This document shows positions 28,834 through 38,798 of a DNA stretch of 64,000 nt, one piece after another (position 1 is the stretch's first letter; the number at the start of each line of letters is the position of its first letter). The notes under the pieces are model-generated. The model saw only the letters and a list, made by a program, of their open reading frames with translations. It had not been told where the DNA came from and searched no databases. The position numbers were made by a program, and so were the translations under genes. Source of the DNA: Pseudomonas asplenii (GTDB taxonomy: Bacteria > Pseudomonadota > Gammaproteobacteria > Pseudomonadales > Pseudomonadaceae); contig NZ_JSYZ01000003.1 in NCBI RefSeq assembly GCF_001293465.1, positions 281,901-345,900 of the forward strand, read 5' to 3'.

Positions 28834-30513
28834 CTATCGCTCGTGCACGTAGGTGCCCGGTGCCGCCTCGGCCGACGGGTATGCCTTGCTGCCCAGGCTG
28901 GTCGGCGACTTCTTCAGCTTGCCCGAGCGCGCCGCCAGCCAGGCTTGCCAATGCAGCCACCAGGAGTCGGTATGCTTGGTGGAGTTTTCCTGCCAGTCCT
29001 CGGCCTTGGCCGGCATCTCCTCGTTGGTCATGTAGCGCGACTTGGGGTTGCCCGGCGGGTTGAGGATGCTCTGGATATGGCCGCTGCTCGACAGTACGAA
29101 CTCGACCTTGCCACCGAACAGTTGCGCCGATTTGTAGCAGGACTTCCACGGCGTGATGTGATCGTTGGTGCCGGCCAGGGCGAAGATGTCGGCGTCGACT
29201 TTCTTCAGGTCGATCGGCGTGCCGCACACTTCCAGTGCATCGGCGCGTACCAGTGGGTTGTTCTTGAACATCTCGATCAGGTCGCCGTGGAACGCGGCGG
29301 GCAGGCGGGTGGTGTCGTTGTTCCAGAAGAGGATGTCGAACACCGGCGGCTCGTTGCCCAGCAGGTAGTTGTTGACCCAGTAGTTCCAGATCAGGTCATT
29401 GGGCCGCATCCAGGCGAACACCTTGGCCATGTCGCTGCCCTCCAGCACGCCCTGCTGGTAGGAGTGGCGCTTGGCGGCTTCCAGGGTCTGTTCGTCGACG
29501 AACAGCGCGACCTGGGTGTCCAGGGTGGTGTCGAGCACGCTGACCAGCAGGGTCAGGGAGTTGACCTTCTTCTCGCCCAGGGCCGCGTAGTGGCCGAGCA
29601 GGGCGGTGCAGGTGATGCCGCCGGAGCAGGCGCCGAGCATGTTGAGGTCCTTGCTGCCGGTGATCGCGCAGACCACGTCGACAGCCTCCTTGAGCGCCTC
29701 GATATAGGTCGACAGGCCCCACTCGCGCTGCGCCTTGGTCGGGTTGCGCCAGCTGATGATGAAGGTCTGCTGGTGGCTGCGCAGGCAGAAACGCGCCAGG
29801 CTCTTGTCCGGGCTCAGGTCGAAGACGTAGAACTTGTTGATCTGTGGCGGCACCACCAGCAGCGGGCGTTCATGCACCTGCTCGGTGATCGGCCCGTACT
29901 GGATCAGCTCCAGCACGTCGTTGCGAAACACCACGGCGCCTTCGCTGGTGCCGAGGTTCTTGCCGACCTCGAAGGCGCTCATGTTGACCTGGCTGGGCAT
30001 GCCGCCGTTGTGCACCAGGTCCTTGGCCAGGTTCGACAGGCCGTCGAGCAGGCTCTTGCCGCCGGTCTCGAAGAACCGCTTGATCGCCGCCGGGTTGGCC
30101 GCCGTGTTGGTCGGGGCCATGGCTTCGGTCAGCAGGTTGATGACGAAGTGTCCGCGGCTGATGTCCTGGGCCGAGAGCGAGCTGTCGTCGATCCAGTCGT
30201 GGAGTTCCTTGCGCCAGGCCAGGTAGGTCTGCAGGTAGCGCCTGTAGAGCGGGTTCTGGCTCCAGGCCGGGTCAGAGAAGCGACGGTCGTCGTTGTCCGG
30301 CTGCAACTCGGATTTGCCGAACAGCACGTTCTTCAGTTCGACGCCGAAATGGGCGACGTGTTTGGCACTGTGGATGGGCTGCCGGAGGGTCTGGGCCAGT
30401 ACCATTCGTGCCGAAGTCAGAAGATCCTTTCTACGCAAGCCGACGACGGGGTTCAGGCCCAGGGTGTTTTCCGAGGCCTGACGCTTGAGGTCATCGCTGT
30501 TCTTGTCACTCAT
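28834..30513 (-). CDS. phaC1: Class II poly(3-hydroxyalkanoate) synthase 1
   Basis: First gene of the PHA arm and usually the main synthase. 559 aa. GACSGG places the catalytic Cys at residue 296; Asp in GTNDHITPW and His in SSSGHIQ. Shares long stretches with phaC2, for example the FVDEQTLEAAKR and FAWMRPNDLIWNYW segments. It has a 244-base upstream spacer where PhaD is expected to act. Confidence 0.97.
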   Translation of the reverse strand: MSDKNSDDLKRQASENTLGLNPVVGLRRKDLLTSARMVLAQTLRQPIHSAKHVAHFGVELKNVLFGKSELQPDNDDRRFSDPAWSQNPLYRRYLQTYLAWRKELHDWIDDSSLSAQDISRGHFVINLLTEAMAPTNTAANPAAIKRFFETGGKSLLDGLSNLAKDLVHNGGMPSQVNMSAFEVGKNLGTSEGAVVFRNDVLELIQYGPITEQVHERPLLVVPPQINKFYVFDLSPDKSLARFCLRSHQQTFIISWRNPTKAQREWGLSTYIEALKEAVDVVCAITGSKDLNMLGACSGGITCTALLGHYAALGEKKVNSLTLLVSVLDTTLDTQVALFVDEQTLEAAKRHSYQQGVLEGSDMAKVFAWMRPNDLIWNYWVNNYLLGNEPPVFDILFWNNDTTRLPAAFHGDLIEMFKNNPLVRADALEVCGTPIDLKKVDADIFALAGTNDHITPWKSCYKSAQLFGGKVEFVLSSSGHIQSILNPPGNPKSRYMTNEEMPAKAEDWQENSTKHTDSWWLHWQAWLAARSGKLKKSPTSLGSKAYPSAEAAPGTYVHER

Positions 30514-30757
30514 CTACGACGCTCCATTGTCCTGAGACGAGTACCGGGTAAACACTGTGCGACCAGGCACAACGAATGCCAAGTACTGCTGCTCGGGTGA
30601 CCGGTTGATTGCGCATCGTTAAATGCACGGGACTTGCCAAGTCCATTGGTTACCCGAGTTTAATTTATTTCGCAAGCGCGCCGAACGTCAGCCGCTGCTT
30701 CCGGGTATTGGATCAGAACAGATTAGAAAATACGCCCCAAATGGCAAGACGCGCGAG
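30514..30757 (-). promoter_or_regulatory. phaC1 upstream region
   Basis: 244 bases between the DUF971 gene end and phaC1 start. It contains an inverted repeat TGTGC-N6-GCACA at 30556-30571 (about 45 bases before the phaC1 start) and an AT-rich stretch around 30658-30672 on which a -10 could lie. I looked for a sigma54 motif and found none. A PhaD operator is expected here from P. putida work, but I cannot verify its sequence. Confidence 0.4.
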
Positions 30758-31138
30758 CTAGAGCATCAGCTTGACGATCGATTCGGAAGGGTCGCGGGAT
30801 TTTCCGGCTGCCTTGAGTTCGGCAAGATACTCGGCCCACAAGTCATCCTGACGACAGGCGAGTTGATAGAGGTAATCCCAGGTGAACAGGCCGCTGTCAT
30901 GGCCGTCGTCGAAGGTCAGTTTCAGTGCGTACTGGCCGGCGGGTTCGAGCTTGCTCAGGCCGACGTTGAGCTTGCCGAACTGCAGGATCGGCTGGCCGTG
31001 TCCCTGGACCTCGGCGGAGGGAGAGTGCACCCGCAGGAACTCGGCGGGCAGATGGTATTCCTCGTCCGGACCGTATTTGAGGGTCAGGGTTTTTGAGGCC
31101 TTGTGCAGATTGATGGCGGTGGGGATGCGGGTTGTCAT
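30758..31138 (-). CDS. DUF971 (gamma-butyrobetaine hydroxylase-like N-terminal domain) protein
   Basis: 126-aa small protein carrying only the DUF971 domain: TLKYGPDEEYHLPAEFLRVHSPSAE, GQYALKLTFDDGHDSGLFTWDYLYQL. In carnitine-synthesis enzymes this domain is N-terminal and binds zinc; stand-alone versions are common next to hslVU and have no settled function. The ATG at 31138 is the family start (MTTRIPTAINLHK); there is no strong ribosome site. Confidence 0.88.
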   Translation of the reverse strand: MTTRIPTAINLHKASKTLTLKYGPDEEYHLPAEFLRVHSPSAEVQGHGQPILQFGKLNVGLSKLEPAGQYALKLTFDDGHDSGLFTWDYLYQLACRQDDLWAEYLAELKAAGKSRDPSESIVKLML

Positions 31139-31172
31139 GACGTGCGCGGACCTGTCGATGTGAAAGCCGCTC

Positions 31173-31248
31173 TTGCAGGAGCAGGGCTTGCCCGCGAAGT
31201 TTTTGACGGCCTTGAGGCCCCATTCGCGGACAAGCCACGCTCCTGCAG
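31173..31248. repeat. REP doublet, arms pointing inward, between hslU and the DUF971 gene
   Basis: Two REP units as an inverted pair: TGCAGGAGCAGGGCTTGCCC... (31173-31198) and its near complement ending CTCCTGCAG (31223-31248). The TTCGCGG ends face each other, the opposite of the pairs at 36085 and 40492. Confidence 0.75.
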
Positions 31249-31262
31249 GGAGGTGGCGTTCT

Positions 31263-32600
31263 TTACAGGATATACCGCGACAGGTCTTCGTTCTGCGCCA
31301 ATTCGCCGAGGTGGCTGTTGACGTAGTCGGCGTCGATGCGAATCGGCTCGGCACCCTGGGCGCCGGCCAGGTCACCGGCACTGAACGAGACTTCCTCGAG
31401 CAGCCGCTCCAGCAGCGTGTGCAGGCGACGGGCGCCGATGTTCTCGGTCTTCTCGTTGACCTGCCAGGCGATCTCCGCCAGGCGCTTGATGCCTTCCGGC
31501 TGGAACTCGATGTTCAGGCCTTCGGTCTTGAGCAGTTCGCGATACTGTTCGGTCAGCGAAGCATGTGGCTCGCTGAGGATGCGCTCGAAGTCTTCCGGGC
31601 TCAGCGCCTTGAGCTCGACACGGATCGGCAGGCGGCCCTGCAGCTCGGGAACCAGGTCGCTCGGCTTGCTCAGGTGGAACGCACCTGAAGCGATGAACAG
31701 GATGTGGTCGGTCTTGACCATGCCCAGCTTGGTGTTGACGGTGCAGCCTTCGATCAGCGGCAACAGGTCGCGCTGCACACCCTCGCGGGACACGTCGGCA
31801 CCCCCGACATTGCCGCGCTTGGCGACCTTGTCGATCTCGTCGATGAACACGATGCCGTGCTGTTCGACCGCCTCGAGGGCCTTGGCCTTGAGTTCCTCGT
31901 CATTGACCAGGCGCCCGGCCTCCTCGTCGCGGACCAGCTTGAGCGCTTCCTTGACCTTGAGCTTGCGGCTCTTGCGCTTGCCCTTGCCCATGTTGGCGAA
32001 CAGGCTCTGCAACTGGTTGGTCATCTCTTCCATGCCCGGTGGCGCGGAGATATCGACGCCGGTGTGCTCGGCGACTTCGATCTCGATCTCCTTGTCATCC
32101 AGCTGGCCTTCGCGCAGGCGCTTGCGGAACAACTGGCGGGTGTTGGAGTCCTGGCTTGGCTGGGCCTCTTCGTTGAACCCGGAGCGGGCCGGTGGCAGCA
32201 GGGCGTCGAGGATGCGTTCCTCGGCAGCGTCTTCGGCGCGGTGGCGGACCTTGACCATCTCCTGCTCGCGCAGCAGCTTGATCGCGGCGTCCGCCAGGTC
32301 GCGGATGATCGATTCGACATCGCGTCCGACGTAGCCGACTTCGGTGAACTTGGTCGCTTCGACCTTGATGAACGGGGCGTTGGCCAGCTTGGCCAGGCGC
32401 CGGGCGATTTCGGTCTTGCCGACGCCGGTCGGGCCGATCATCAGGATGTTCTTGGGCGTCACTTCGACGCGCAGCTCTTCAGGGAGCTGCATCCGGCGCC
32501 AGCGGTTGCGCAGGGCAATGGCGACAGCGCGCTTGGCATCGTCCTGGCCGATGATATGGCGATTGAGTTCGTGGACGATCTCGCGGGGAGTCATGGACAT
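31263..32600 (-). CDS. hslU: ATP-dependent protease ATPase subunit HslU
   Basis: AAA+ unfoldase of the HslUV (ClpYQ) protease. 445 aa, normal length, starting [19 protein letters not shown]. Walker A GPTGVGKT at 56-63, Walker [11 protein letters not shown], a long I-domain (about 110-240) and the C-terminal LSRYIL tail that docks into HslV. 53 bases after hslV. Confidence 0.98.
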   Translation of the reverse strand: MSMTPREIVHELNRHIIGQDDAKRAVAIALRNRWRRMQLPEELRVEVTPKNILMIGPTGVGKTEIARRLAKLANAPFIKVEATKFTEVGYVGRDVESIIRDLADAAIKLLREQEMVKVRHRAEDAAEERILDALLPPARSGFNEEAQPSQDSNTRQLFRKRLREGQLDDKEIEIEVAEHTGVDISAPPGMEEMTNQLQSLFANMGKGKRKSRKLKVKEALKLVRDEEAGRLVNDEELKAKALEAVEQHGIVFIDEIDKVAKRGNVGGADVSREGVQRDLLPLIEGCTVNTKLGMVKTDHILFIASGAFHLSKPSDLVPELQGRLPIRVELKALSPEDFERILSEPHASLTEQYRELLKTEGLNIEFQPEGIKRLAEIAWQVNEKTENIGARRLHTLLERLLEEVSFSAGDLAGAQGAEPIRIDADYVNSHLGELAQNEDLSRYIL

Positions 32601-32653
32601 GGTATGTGGGGCCTCAAGCGGTTGAGTCAGTGTCGATACAGGGCTGGCACTGC

Positions 32654-33184
32654 CTATTCCGCGAGGTCCTGCTCCTCAATAGTGAAGTGGTGATTGGTGA
32701 ATACGCAAATGTCGCCGGCGATGCCGAGGGCGGTCTCGACGATCTCGCGGGCCGACAGGTCGGTTTTCTTCAGCAGGGCGCTGGCCGCGGCCTGGGCATA
32801 GTTGCCGCCGGAGCCCATGGCGATCAGGCCGTGCTCCGGTTCGACCACGTCGCCGTTGCCGGTGATGATCAGCGAGGCGTCCTTGTTGGCAACCGCCAGC
32901 ATGGCTTCCAGGCGGCTCAGGGAGCGGTCGGTACGCCATTCCTTGGCCAGTTCGACGGCGGCACGGACCAGGTGGCCCTGGTGTTTTTCAAGTTGACCTT
33001 CGAAACGTTCGAACAGGGTGAAGGCATCGGCGGTGGCACCGGCGAAGCCGGCGAGGACCTGGCCGTGATAGAGGCGGCGAACCTTCTTGGCGTTGCCCTT
33101 CATGACGGTATTGCCGAGGGAAACCTGGCCGTCGCCACCCATGACGACTTTGCCGTGGCGGCGAACTGAAACGATGGTGGTCAA
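32654..33184 (-). CDS. hslV: ATP-dependent protease peptidase subunit HslV, TTG start
   Basis: Threonine protease core of HslUV. The family begins (M)[18 protein letters not shown] with the catalytic Thr exposed after Met removal. Here that position is coded TTG at 33182-33184, with GGAG 8 bases upstream, giving 176 aa, the standard length. The frame is open upstream but the added Pro-rich residues do not match HslV and would block the Thr nucleophile, so TTG is the start. Confidence 0.95.
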   Translation of the reverse strand: MTTIVSVRRHGKVVMGGDGQVSLGNTVMKGNAKKVRRLYHGQVLAGFAGATADAFTLFERFEGQLEKHQGHLVRAAVELAKEWRTDRSLSRLEAMLAVANKDASLIITGNGDVVEPEHGLIAMGSGGNYAQAAASALLKKTDLSAREIVETALGIAGDICVFTNHHFTIEEQDLAE

Positions 33185-33513
33185 GGGAGTGTCTCCACGC
33201 AGCGGGGCGAAAATGCCTGATGGAAACTCATATGGGGGTGGTGCAGGGATTTTCAACCTCGGGTGAGGTTGGGGGACGAGTGGTGTAGGAGAAGTGCGCG
33301 TCATCCTGTGGGAATCGGCTTGCTGGCGATAGTGGCCTTGCCAGCGCCAAGGACGATATTGAATGGTCGTCTGCGGCGGATCGCCAGCAAGCCGGCTCCG
33401 CAGGGAGGGCGGGCCGTGCACGCAATCGGCGTGCGACACGGGCCCGTGGGCGCCTGGCTGGCCAGCACATGGGCCTTCAAGCCCGGCCCAACCCTCCGTA
33501 GAGGCCGGCAGGG
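33185..33513. other. Intergenic region hslV - ftsN-like with a REP doublet
   Basis: 329 bases without a gene. It holds an inverted REP pair (33307-33402) and the hslV ribosome site and probable promoter. Short open frames here read through the REPs and look like chance. Confidence 0.6.
33307..33402. repeat. REP doublet (GCTGGCGAT type)
   Basis: TGTGGGAATCGGCTTGCTGG... (33307-33330) and its near complement ATCGCCAGCAAGCCGGCTCC... (33380-33402) form an inverted pair. This is a different REP type from the TTCGCGGGCAAGCC units at 31173, 36085 and 40492, and the same type as the single copy at 3224. Confidence 0.75.
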
Positions 33514-34224
33514 TCAGCGGCTCTGGCGTTGTTGTAACAACAGATTGCTGAAACCGCTGGCGGCCAGTTGTTTCTGGGCCGTGGTCAGTTGTTCGCGGTT
33601 GCTGAACGGACCGACCAGGACCCGATACCAGGTCTCGTCCTTCACCGTGCCGGACTCCACCGAAACCGCCTGGCCGAGCAGGATGATCTGCGCCCGGACC
33701 TTGTCCGCGTCGGCTTCCTTGCGGAACGAACCGGCCTGCAGGAAGAACTTCGTCACCGCCGCCGGTTCCGCCTTGGCCACCGGTGGTGGCGGTGGCGGGG
33801 TGATCCCGGCCAGCGCCGCCTGGGCCCGGGCGGTGTCGATCTTCGCCGCTTCGGCCGGGGTCACCGGTGTTTGCGGGGTTGGCACGGTCTGCGGGGTCGG
33901 CAGGGTTTTCTCCGGCACGGCCTCCGGCGGCACGATGACTTCCGATTCCGGCAGCAGGGTGTAGAAGTCGTACTTGGGCTTCACCGGCTGGGTCGGGCTC
34001 GGAGGCGTCTTGTTGGCTTCGGCGACCTTGGCGGCTTTCTGCTGTTCCTGGCGCACGCGCTTGACGTCATCGCCCTTGCCCGGTTCCAGTTTCATCAGGA
34101 AGACGATGAAGGCGCCAACGCCCAGCCCGATGGCCAGCCACAACCAGCCCGGGATCGGCTTCTTTTCGGGAGCCTGGTAGCGGCTGGCGCCGCGTTTCGG
34201 TGCGGGTTTTTTCTTCGCTGCCAA
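33514..34224 (-). CDS. ftsN: SPOR-domain cell-division protein, FtsN-like
   Basis: 236-aa bitopic membrane protein: short basic cytoplasmic N-terminus ([16 protein letters not shown]), one helix at about 27-44 ([17 protein letters not shown]), a Pro-rich periplasmic linker, and a C-terminal SPOR domain (about 160-233, [17 protein letters not shown] and YRVLVGPF) that binds denuded septal peptidoglycan. The priA-argS-this-hslV-hslU order parallels the E. coli priA-ftsN-hslVU neighbourhood, which supports the FtsN assignment; linker sequences are too divergent for certainty. Two bases after argS... the argS stop precedes it directly. Confidence 0.75.
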   Translation of the reverse strand: MAAKKKPAPKRGASRYQAPEKKPIPGWLWLAIGLGVGAFIVFLMKLEPGKGDDVKRVRQEQQKAAKVAEANKTPPSPTQPVKPKYDFYTLLPESEVIVPPEAVPEKTLPTPQTVPTPQTPVTPAEAAKIDTARAQAALAGITPPPPPPVAKAEPAAVTKFFLQAGSFRKEADADKVRAQIILLGQAVSVESGTVKDETWYRVLVGPFSNREQLTTAQKQLAASGFSNLLLQQRQSR

Positions 34225-34225
34225 C

Positions 34226-35962
34226 TTACATGCGCTCCAGGGTTTCCAGGCCCAGCAGCTCCAGGCCTTGCTTGAGGGTACGACCGCTCAGCGCCGCCAG
34301 GCGCAGGCGGCTCTGCATACGGGCCGGGGTATCGGCGCCGAGGATCGGGCAGTTCTCGTAGAAGCTGGAGAACAGGCCGGCGACATCGTACAGGTAGGTG
34401 CAGAGGATGTGCGGCGTGCCCTTCTCGGCAACGCTATTGAGCACTTCCGAGAACTGCGCCAGCTTCGCCGCCAGTTCCTGCTCGTGGGCGGCTTCGAGGA
34501 CGATCTGCCCGTCGACTTCGCTGAAGTCCTTGCCCAGCTTGCGGAATACGCCGGACACGCGGGTGTAGGCGTACAGCAGGTACGGTGCGGTGTTGCCTTC
34601 GAAATTCAGCATCAGGTCGAAGTTGAAGCTGTAGTCGCTGGTGCGGTGCTTGGACAGGTCGGCGTACTTCACTGCGCCGATACCCACGACCCGGGCGATC
34701 TCGCGCAGTTCGGCTTCGGCCAGGTCCGGGTTCTTTTCCTTGACCAGGTTGTAGGCGCGCTCGCGGGCTTCGGTCAGCAGGTCGATCAGCTTGACCGTGC
34801 CGCCGTCGCGGGTCTTGAACGGACGGCCGTCGGCGCCGTTCATGGTGCCGAAGCCCATGTGCTCCATTTCCATCGGATGGGTCACGAAGCCGGCCTTGCG
34901 GGCCACGGCGAACACCTGCTGGAAGTGCAGGGCCTGGCGCTGGTCGACGAAGTACAGCGCGCGGTCGGCCTTGAGCTGGCGGCTGCGGTAGCGCACGGCG
35001 GCCAGGTCGGTGGTGGCGTAGAGGTAGCCGCCATCGGCCTTGACGATGATCACCGGCAGCGGCTCGCCTTCGGCGTTCTTGAACTCGTCGAGGAACACGC
35101 ACTGGGCGCCGTTGCTCTCGACCAGCATGCCGGCGGCCTTGAGGTCGTTGACCACGTTGATCAGGTCATCGTTGTAGGCGCTTTCACCCATGACGTCGGC
35201 CATGGTCAGCTTGACGTTGAGCAGTTCGTAGATCTTCTGGCAGTGGGACAGCGAGATGTCCTTGAAGCGGGTCCACAGCGCCAGGCACTCGGCATCGCCG
35301 GCCTGCAGTTTGACCACCAGGCCGCGGGCGCGGTCGGCGAACTCGGGCGACTCGTCGAAGCGCTGCTTGGCGGCGCGGTAGAAGTTCTCCAGGTCCGACA
35401 GCTCGTCGCTGGTGATGGGGTTTTCCTGCAGGTAGGCCATCAGCATGCCGAACTGGGTGCCCCAGTCGCCGACGTGGTTCTGCCGGATCACGGTGTCGCC
35501 GAGGAACTCCAGGACCCGCGCCACGCCATCGCCGATGATGGTCGAGCGCAGGTGGCCGACGTGCATTTCCTTGGCCAGGTTCGGTGCCGACAGGTCGACC
35601 ACGGTGCGCTGGGCCGCGCCGGCCTTGCGCACGCCGAGGCGGGCGTCGGCCAGGGCGGCGTCCAGGCGCGAGGCCAGGGCCTGGGTGTTCTGGAAGAAAT
35701 TGATGAAGCCGGGGCCGGCGATCTCCGCCTTGCTGACGTTTTCATCGACCGGCAGGGCGGCGATCAGCTTTTCCGCCAGGTCGCGGGGCTTCAGGCCGGC
35801 AGGCTTGGCCAGCATCATCGCGATGTTGCTGGCGAAATCGCCATGGGTCTTGTCGCGGGTGTTCTCGACCTGGATCGCCGGCGTCAGGCCTTCAGGCAAC
35901 ACACCTTCGTTGACGAGTTGGGTGAGGGCTTGCTGGATCAGCTGGCGAATGGTGTCTTTCAT
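34226..35962 (-). CDS. argS: Arginyl-tRNA synthetase
   Basis: Charges tRNA-Arg. 578 aa class I synthetase. HIGH-type motif HVGHLRST within [17 protein letters not shown] (about residue 130), the ArgRS N-terminal additional domain, and the C-terminal anticodon-binding helices ([19 protein letters not shown]). A clear KMSKS is absent, as in many bacterial ArgRS. Its stop is one base from the ftsN-like start. Confidence 0.98.
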   Translation of the reverse strand: MKDTIRQLIQQALTQLVNEGVLPEGLTPAIQVENTRDKTHGDFASNIAMMLAKPAGLKPRDLAEKLIAALPVDENVSKAEIAGPGFINFFQNTQALASRLDAALADARLGVRKAGAAQRTVVDLSAPNLAKEMHVGHLRSTIIGDGVARVLEFLGDTVIRQNHVGDWGTQFGMLMAYLQENPITSDELSDLENFYRAAKQRFDESPEFADRARGLVVKLQAGDAECLALWTRFKDISLSHCQKIYELLNVKLTMADVMGESAYNDDLINVVNDLKAAGMLVESNGAQCVFLDEFKNAEGEPLPVIIVKADGGYLYATTDLAAVRYRSRQLKADRALYFVDQRQALHFQQVFAVARKAGFVTHPMEMEHMGFGTMNGADGRPFKTRDGGTVKLIDLLTEARERAYNLVKEKNPDLAEAELREIARVVGIGAVKYADLSKHRTSDYSFNFDLMLNFEGNTAPYLLYAYTRVSGVFRKLGKDFSEVDGQIVLEAAHEQELAAKLAQFSEVLNSVAEKGTPHILCTYLYDVAGLFSSFYENCPILGADTPARMQSRLRLAALSGRTLKQGLELLGLETLERM

Positions 35963-36084
35963 GGTCTTCTCTTTCGACCGCGAGCGCGGCGGCGCCCAAG
36001 GCGCAGGTGGAAAAACTGGATATTATCCGTTGCCGGGGCGAGCTTGCCAACAGGTTGCGGACTTGCGGTGTTGCTGGAGGCCCT

Positions 36085-36173
36085 TTCGCGGGCAAGCCAC
36101 GCTCCTACGGGGCCGTGGCGTACACAAGATTTGTGTTCGACTCCGTCCTGTAGGAGCGTGGCTTGCCCGCGAA
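36085..36173. repeat. REP doublet with perfect 24-bp arms between argS and priA
   Basis: Arms 36085-36108 (starting TTCGCGGGCAAGCC) and 36150-36173 (ending GGCTTGCCCGCGAA) are exact reverse complements around a 41-base centre. TTCGCGG ends point outward. It fills most of the 224-base argS-priA spacer. Confidence 0.85.
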
Positions 36174-36186
36174 GAGGATCTCGCGA

Positions 36187-38406
36187 TCAATAGAGGTCCA
36201 CCGGATCTACATCCAGCGACCACCTGACCTGCCGCCCACCCGGCATCTGTTCCAGCACCAGCAGCCAATGGCTCAACAGGCGATGCAGCGGCGCGCGGGC
36301 GTTGGCCTGCAGCAGCAATTGCGCGCGGAAACGCCCGGCACGGCGCTCCATCGGTGCCGGTACCGGCCCCAGCAGCTCGATGCCACCCAGCTCCATCTCA
36401 CCCAGCAGGCGTTCCGCCTCGCTACAGGCTTCGTCGAGGAAACCTTCCGCCTGGCCTGGCTTGTGGGCTTCGGCACGCAGCAGGGCCAGGTGCGCGAACG
36501 GCGGCAGGCCGGCGGCGCGGCGCTCGCTCAGGGCCTGTTCGGCGAAGGCGAAGTAACCCTGTTCGGTCAACTGCACCAGCAACGGATGATCCGCCAGGTG
36601 GGTCTGGATGATCACCTTGCCCGGCTCTTCCGCCCGCCCGGCACGGCCCGCGACCTGGACGATCAGTTGGGCCATGCGTTCGCTGGCGCGGAAGTCACCG
36701 GAAAACAGGCCGCCATCGGCATCGAGGATCGCGACCAGGGTCACCCGTGGGAAGTGATGGCCCTTGGCAAGCATCTGCGTGCCGACCAGGATGCACGGCT
36801 GGCCTTTCTGGATGGTGGTGAACAGCTGGTTCATCGCGTCCTTGCGCGACGTGCTGTCGCGGTCGACCCGCAACACCGGGTAGTCGGGGAACAGGATCGC
36901 CAGGCGCTCTTCGGCCCGCTCGGTCCCGGCACCGACCGGGCGCAGGTCGACCTTGCCGCATTGTGGGCAATTGCGCGGTACCCGTTCGACGTTACCGCAA
37001 TGATGGCAACGCAGTTCGCCATAGCGCTGGTGTACGGTCATGCGTGCATCGCAGCGCGAGCATTCGGACATCCAGCCGCAGTCGTGACACAACAGCGTGG
37101 GCGCGAAGCCACGGCGGTTGAGGAACACCAGCACCTGCTGGCCGGCCGCGAGCGTCTGGCCGATGGCCTGCTGCATCGGCCCGGAGATGCCGCTGTCCAG
37201 TGGGCGGCTTTTCACGTCCAGGCGCAGGAAACGCGGTTCCTTGGCGCCGCCGGCGCGTTGGGTCAGGCGCAGCAGGCCGTAGCGGCCGATATGGGCGTTG
37301 TGCAGGCTTTCCAGTGACGGGGTGGCCGAGCCCAGCACGATCGGGATGTTTTCCTGGCGGGCGCGGACCAGGGCCAGATCGCGGGCGTGGTAGCGCAGGC
37401 CTTCCTGCTGTTTATAGGAGCCGTCGTGCTCTTCATCGATGATGATCAGCCCGGGGTTCTTCATCGGTGTGAACAGCGCCGAGCGGGTGCCGATGATGAT
37501 GTCGGCTTCGCCGTCGCGGGCGGCGAGCCAGGCATCCAGACGTTCGCGATCGTTGACGGCGGAGTGCAGCAAGGCGATCCGGGCGTTGAAGCGCTGCTCG
37601 AAGCGCGCCAGGGTCTGTGGACCGAGGTTGATCTCCGGGATTAGCACCAGGGCCTGCTTGCCGGCCTCCAGGGTTTCGCGGATCAGTTGCAGGTAGACTT
37701 CGGTCTTGCCGCTGCCGGTGACGCCGGCCAGCAGGAAGGCGTGAAAGCTGTCGAAGCCGGTACGGATTGCCGTGCAGGCGGCACGTTGTTCCTCGTTGAG
37801 CGGCAGTTCCGGTTGCGCCAGCCAGTGCTCGTGGCGCTCGCCGGGGGCGTGCCTGCGGATTTCCACCTGCACCAGTTCCTTGGCCAGCAGCAGGTCGAGG
37901 CTGTCCTTGCTCAGTTGCAGTTTGCCCAGCAGTTGGTGTGCCACGCCGTGGGGGTGCTGCGCCAGGGTGGCCAGGGCCTCGCGCTGGCGGGGTGCCCGGG
38001 CGATCCGTGGGTCGTCGAGGCGCGCGCCCGGTGCCATCGACCAGAAACGCTCCTGGCGCGCCTCGGCCGGCTCGCCCTGGCGCAGCAGCACCGGCAGGGC
38101 CCAGCTCAGGGTGTCGCCGAGGCTGTGCTGGTAATACTGGGCGGTCCACAGGCACAGCCGGAACAGCGCCGGCGGCAGCGGTGGCGTGGTGTCGAGCAGG
38201 GCCAGTGCAGGCTTGAGCTTGTCCGCCGGGACTTCGCTGTGCTCGGCCACTTCCACCAGAATGCCGATCATTTCCCGCCGCCCGAATGGCACCCGCAGCC
38301 GCATGCCGGGGTGCAGCGCGTTACGCGGCACTCCCTTGGGCGCCCGGTAGTCGAACAGGCGGCGCAGGGGCGAAGGCAGGGCGAGGCGCAGAATGGCTTC
38401 GGACAC
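36187..38406 (-). CDS. priA: Primosomal replication restart helicase PriA
   Basis: 3'-to-5' DNA helicase that reloads the replisome at stalled forks. 739 aa. Walker A GVTGSGKTE, Walker B box DEEHDGSYKQQEG, then a zinc-binding block with paired cysteines (CHDCGWMSECSRC, CHHCGN, CPQCG), motif V/VI GTQMLAKGHHFP and [12 protein letters not shown]. Divergent from rpmE across 164 bases. Confidence 0.98.
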   Translation of the reverse strand: MSEAILRLALPSPLRRLFDYRAPKGVPRNALHPGMRLRVPFGRREMIGILVEVAEHSEVPADKLKPALALLDTTPPLPPALFRLCLWTAQYYQHSLGDTLSWALPVLLRQGEPAEARQERFWSMAPGARLDDPRIARAPRQREALATLAQHPHGVAHQLLGKLQLSKDSLDLLLAKELVQVEIRRHAPGERHEHWLAQPELPLNEEQRAACTAIRTGFDSFHAFLLAGVTGSGKTEVYLQLIRETLEAGKQALVLIPEINLGPQTLARFEQRFNARIALLHSAVNDRERLDAWLAARDGEADIIIGTRSALFTPMKNPGLIIIDEEHDGSYKQQEGLRYHARDLALVRARQENIPIVLGSATPSLESLHNAHIGRYGLLRLTQRAGGAKEPRFLRLDVKSRPLDSGISGPMQQAIGQTLAAGQQVLVFLNRRGFAPTLLCHDCGWMSECSRCDARMTVHQRYGELRCHHCGNVERVPRNCPQCGKVDLRPVGAGTERAEERLAILFPDYPVLRVDRDSTSRKDAMNQLFTTIQKGQPCILVGTQMLAKGHHFPRVTLVAILDADGGLFSGDFRASERMAQLIVQVAGRAGRAEEPGKVIIQTHLADHPLLVQLTEQGYFAFAEQALSERRAAGLPPFAHLALLRAEAHKPGQAEGFLDEACSEAERLLGEMELGGIELLGPVPAPMERRAGRFRAQLLLQANARAPLHRLLSHWLLVLEQMPGGRQVRWSLDVDPVDLY

Positions 38407-38473
38407 GCGGTTATCCCGGGTAATGGCGATGAGAAGGGCGGGAGCCTAGCAGACGACTGGTGCCGGTGACAGC

Positions 38474-38501
38474 TTGCTTCATTCTGCAAGGGTGGTATTA
38501 T
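38474..38501 (+). promoter_or_regulatory. Sigma70 promoter of rpmE
   Basis: TTGCTT (38474-38479) and TATTAT (38496-38501) with a 16-base spacer, 70 bases before the rpmE start. Confidence 0.6.
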
Positions 38502-38570
38502 CGCCGGCTAAATTACGTGCGGTGTTCAACAATAGTGTTGGGCGGCGGCACGCTAGCCGAGGAAGTCACC

Positions 38571-38789
38571 ATGAAACCAGACGTTCATCCAGAATACCCA
38601 GCAGTTGCCGTTACCTGCAGCTGCGGCAACAAGTTCGAAACCCGTTCGACCTTCGCCAAGCCTCTGGCAATCGACGTGTGCAACGAGTGCCACCCGTTCT
38701 ACACCGGTAAGCAGAAGACTCTGGACACCGGCGGCCGCGTTCAGAAGTTCGCCGATCGTTTCGGTGCATTCGGCGCGAAAAAGGCCTGA
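38571..38789 (+). CDS. rpmE: 50S ribosomal protein L31, zinc-binding type
   Basis: 72-aa large-subunit protein, starting [10 protein letters not shown]. The zinc cysteines are kept: CSCGN at 16 and 18, CNEC at 37 and 40, so this is the C+ form; a zinc-free paralogue would be elsewhere. ATG preceded by GAGGAAG. The stop codon sits in the loop of a terminator-like hairpin (38778-38798). Confidence 0.97.
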   Translation: MKPDVHPEYPAVAVTCSCGNKFETRSTFAKPLAIDVCNECHPFYTGKQKTLDTGGRVQKFADRFGAFGAKKA

Positions 38790-38798
38790 GGCCTTTTT
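38778..38798 (+). terminator. Hairpin around the rpmE stop codon
   Basis: AAAAAGGCC (38778-38786) and GGCCTTTTT (38790-38798) are perfect complements; the three-base loop is exactly the rpmE TGA. The last three codons of rpmE form the 5' arm. A T-run closes the 3' arm. Confidence 0.65.

Noticed and set aside
30514..30757. Sigma54 promoter before phaC1
   Set aside because: I looked for TGGCAC-N5-TTGC on the coding strand and found no acceptable match.
33228..33964. Open frames across the hslV-ftsN spacer
   Set aside because: They consist of REP sequence and antisense of the ftsN-like gene.
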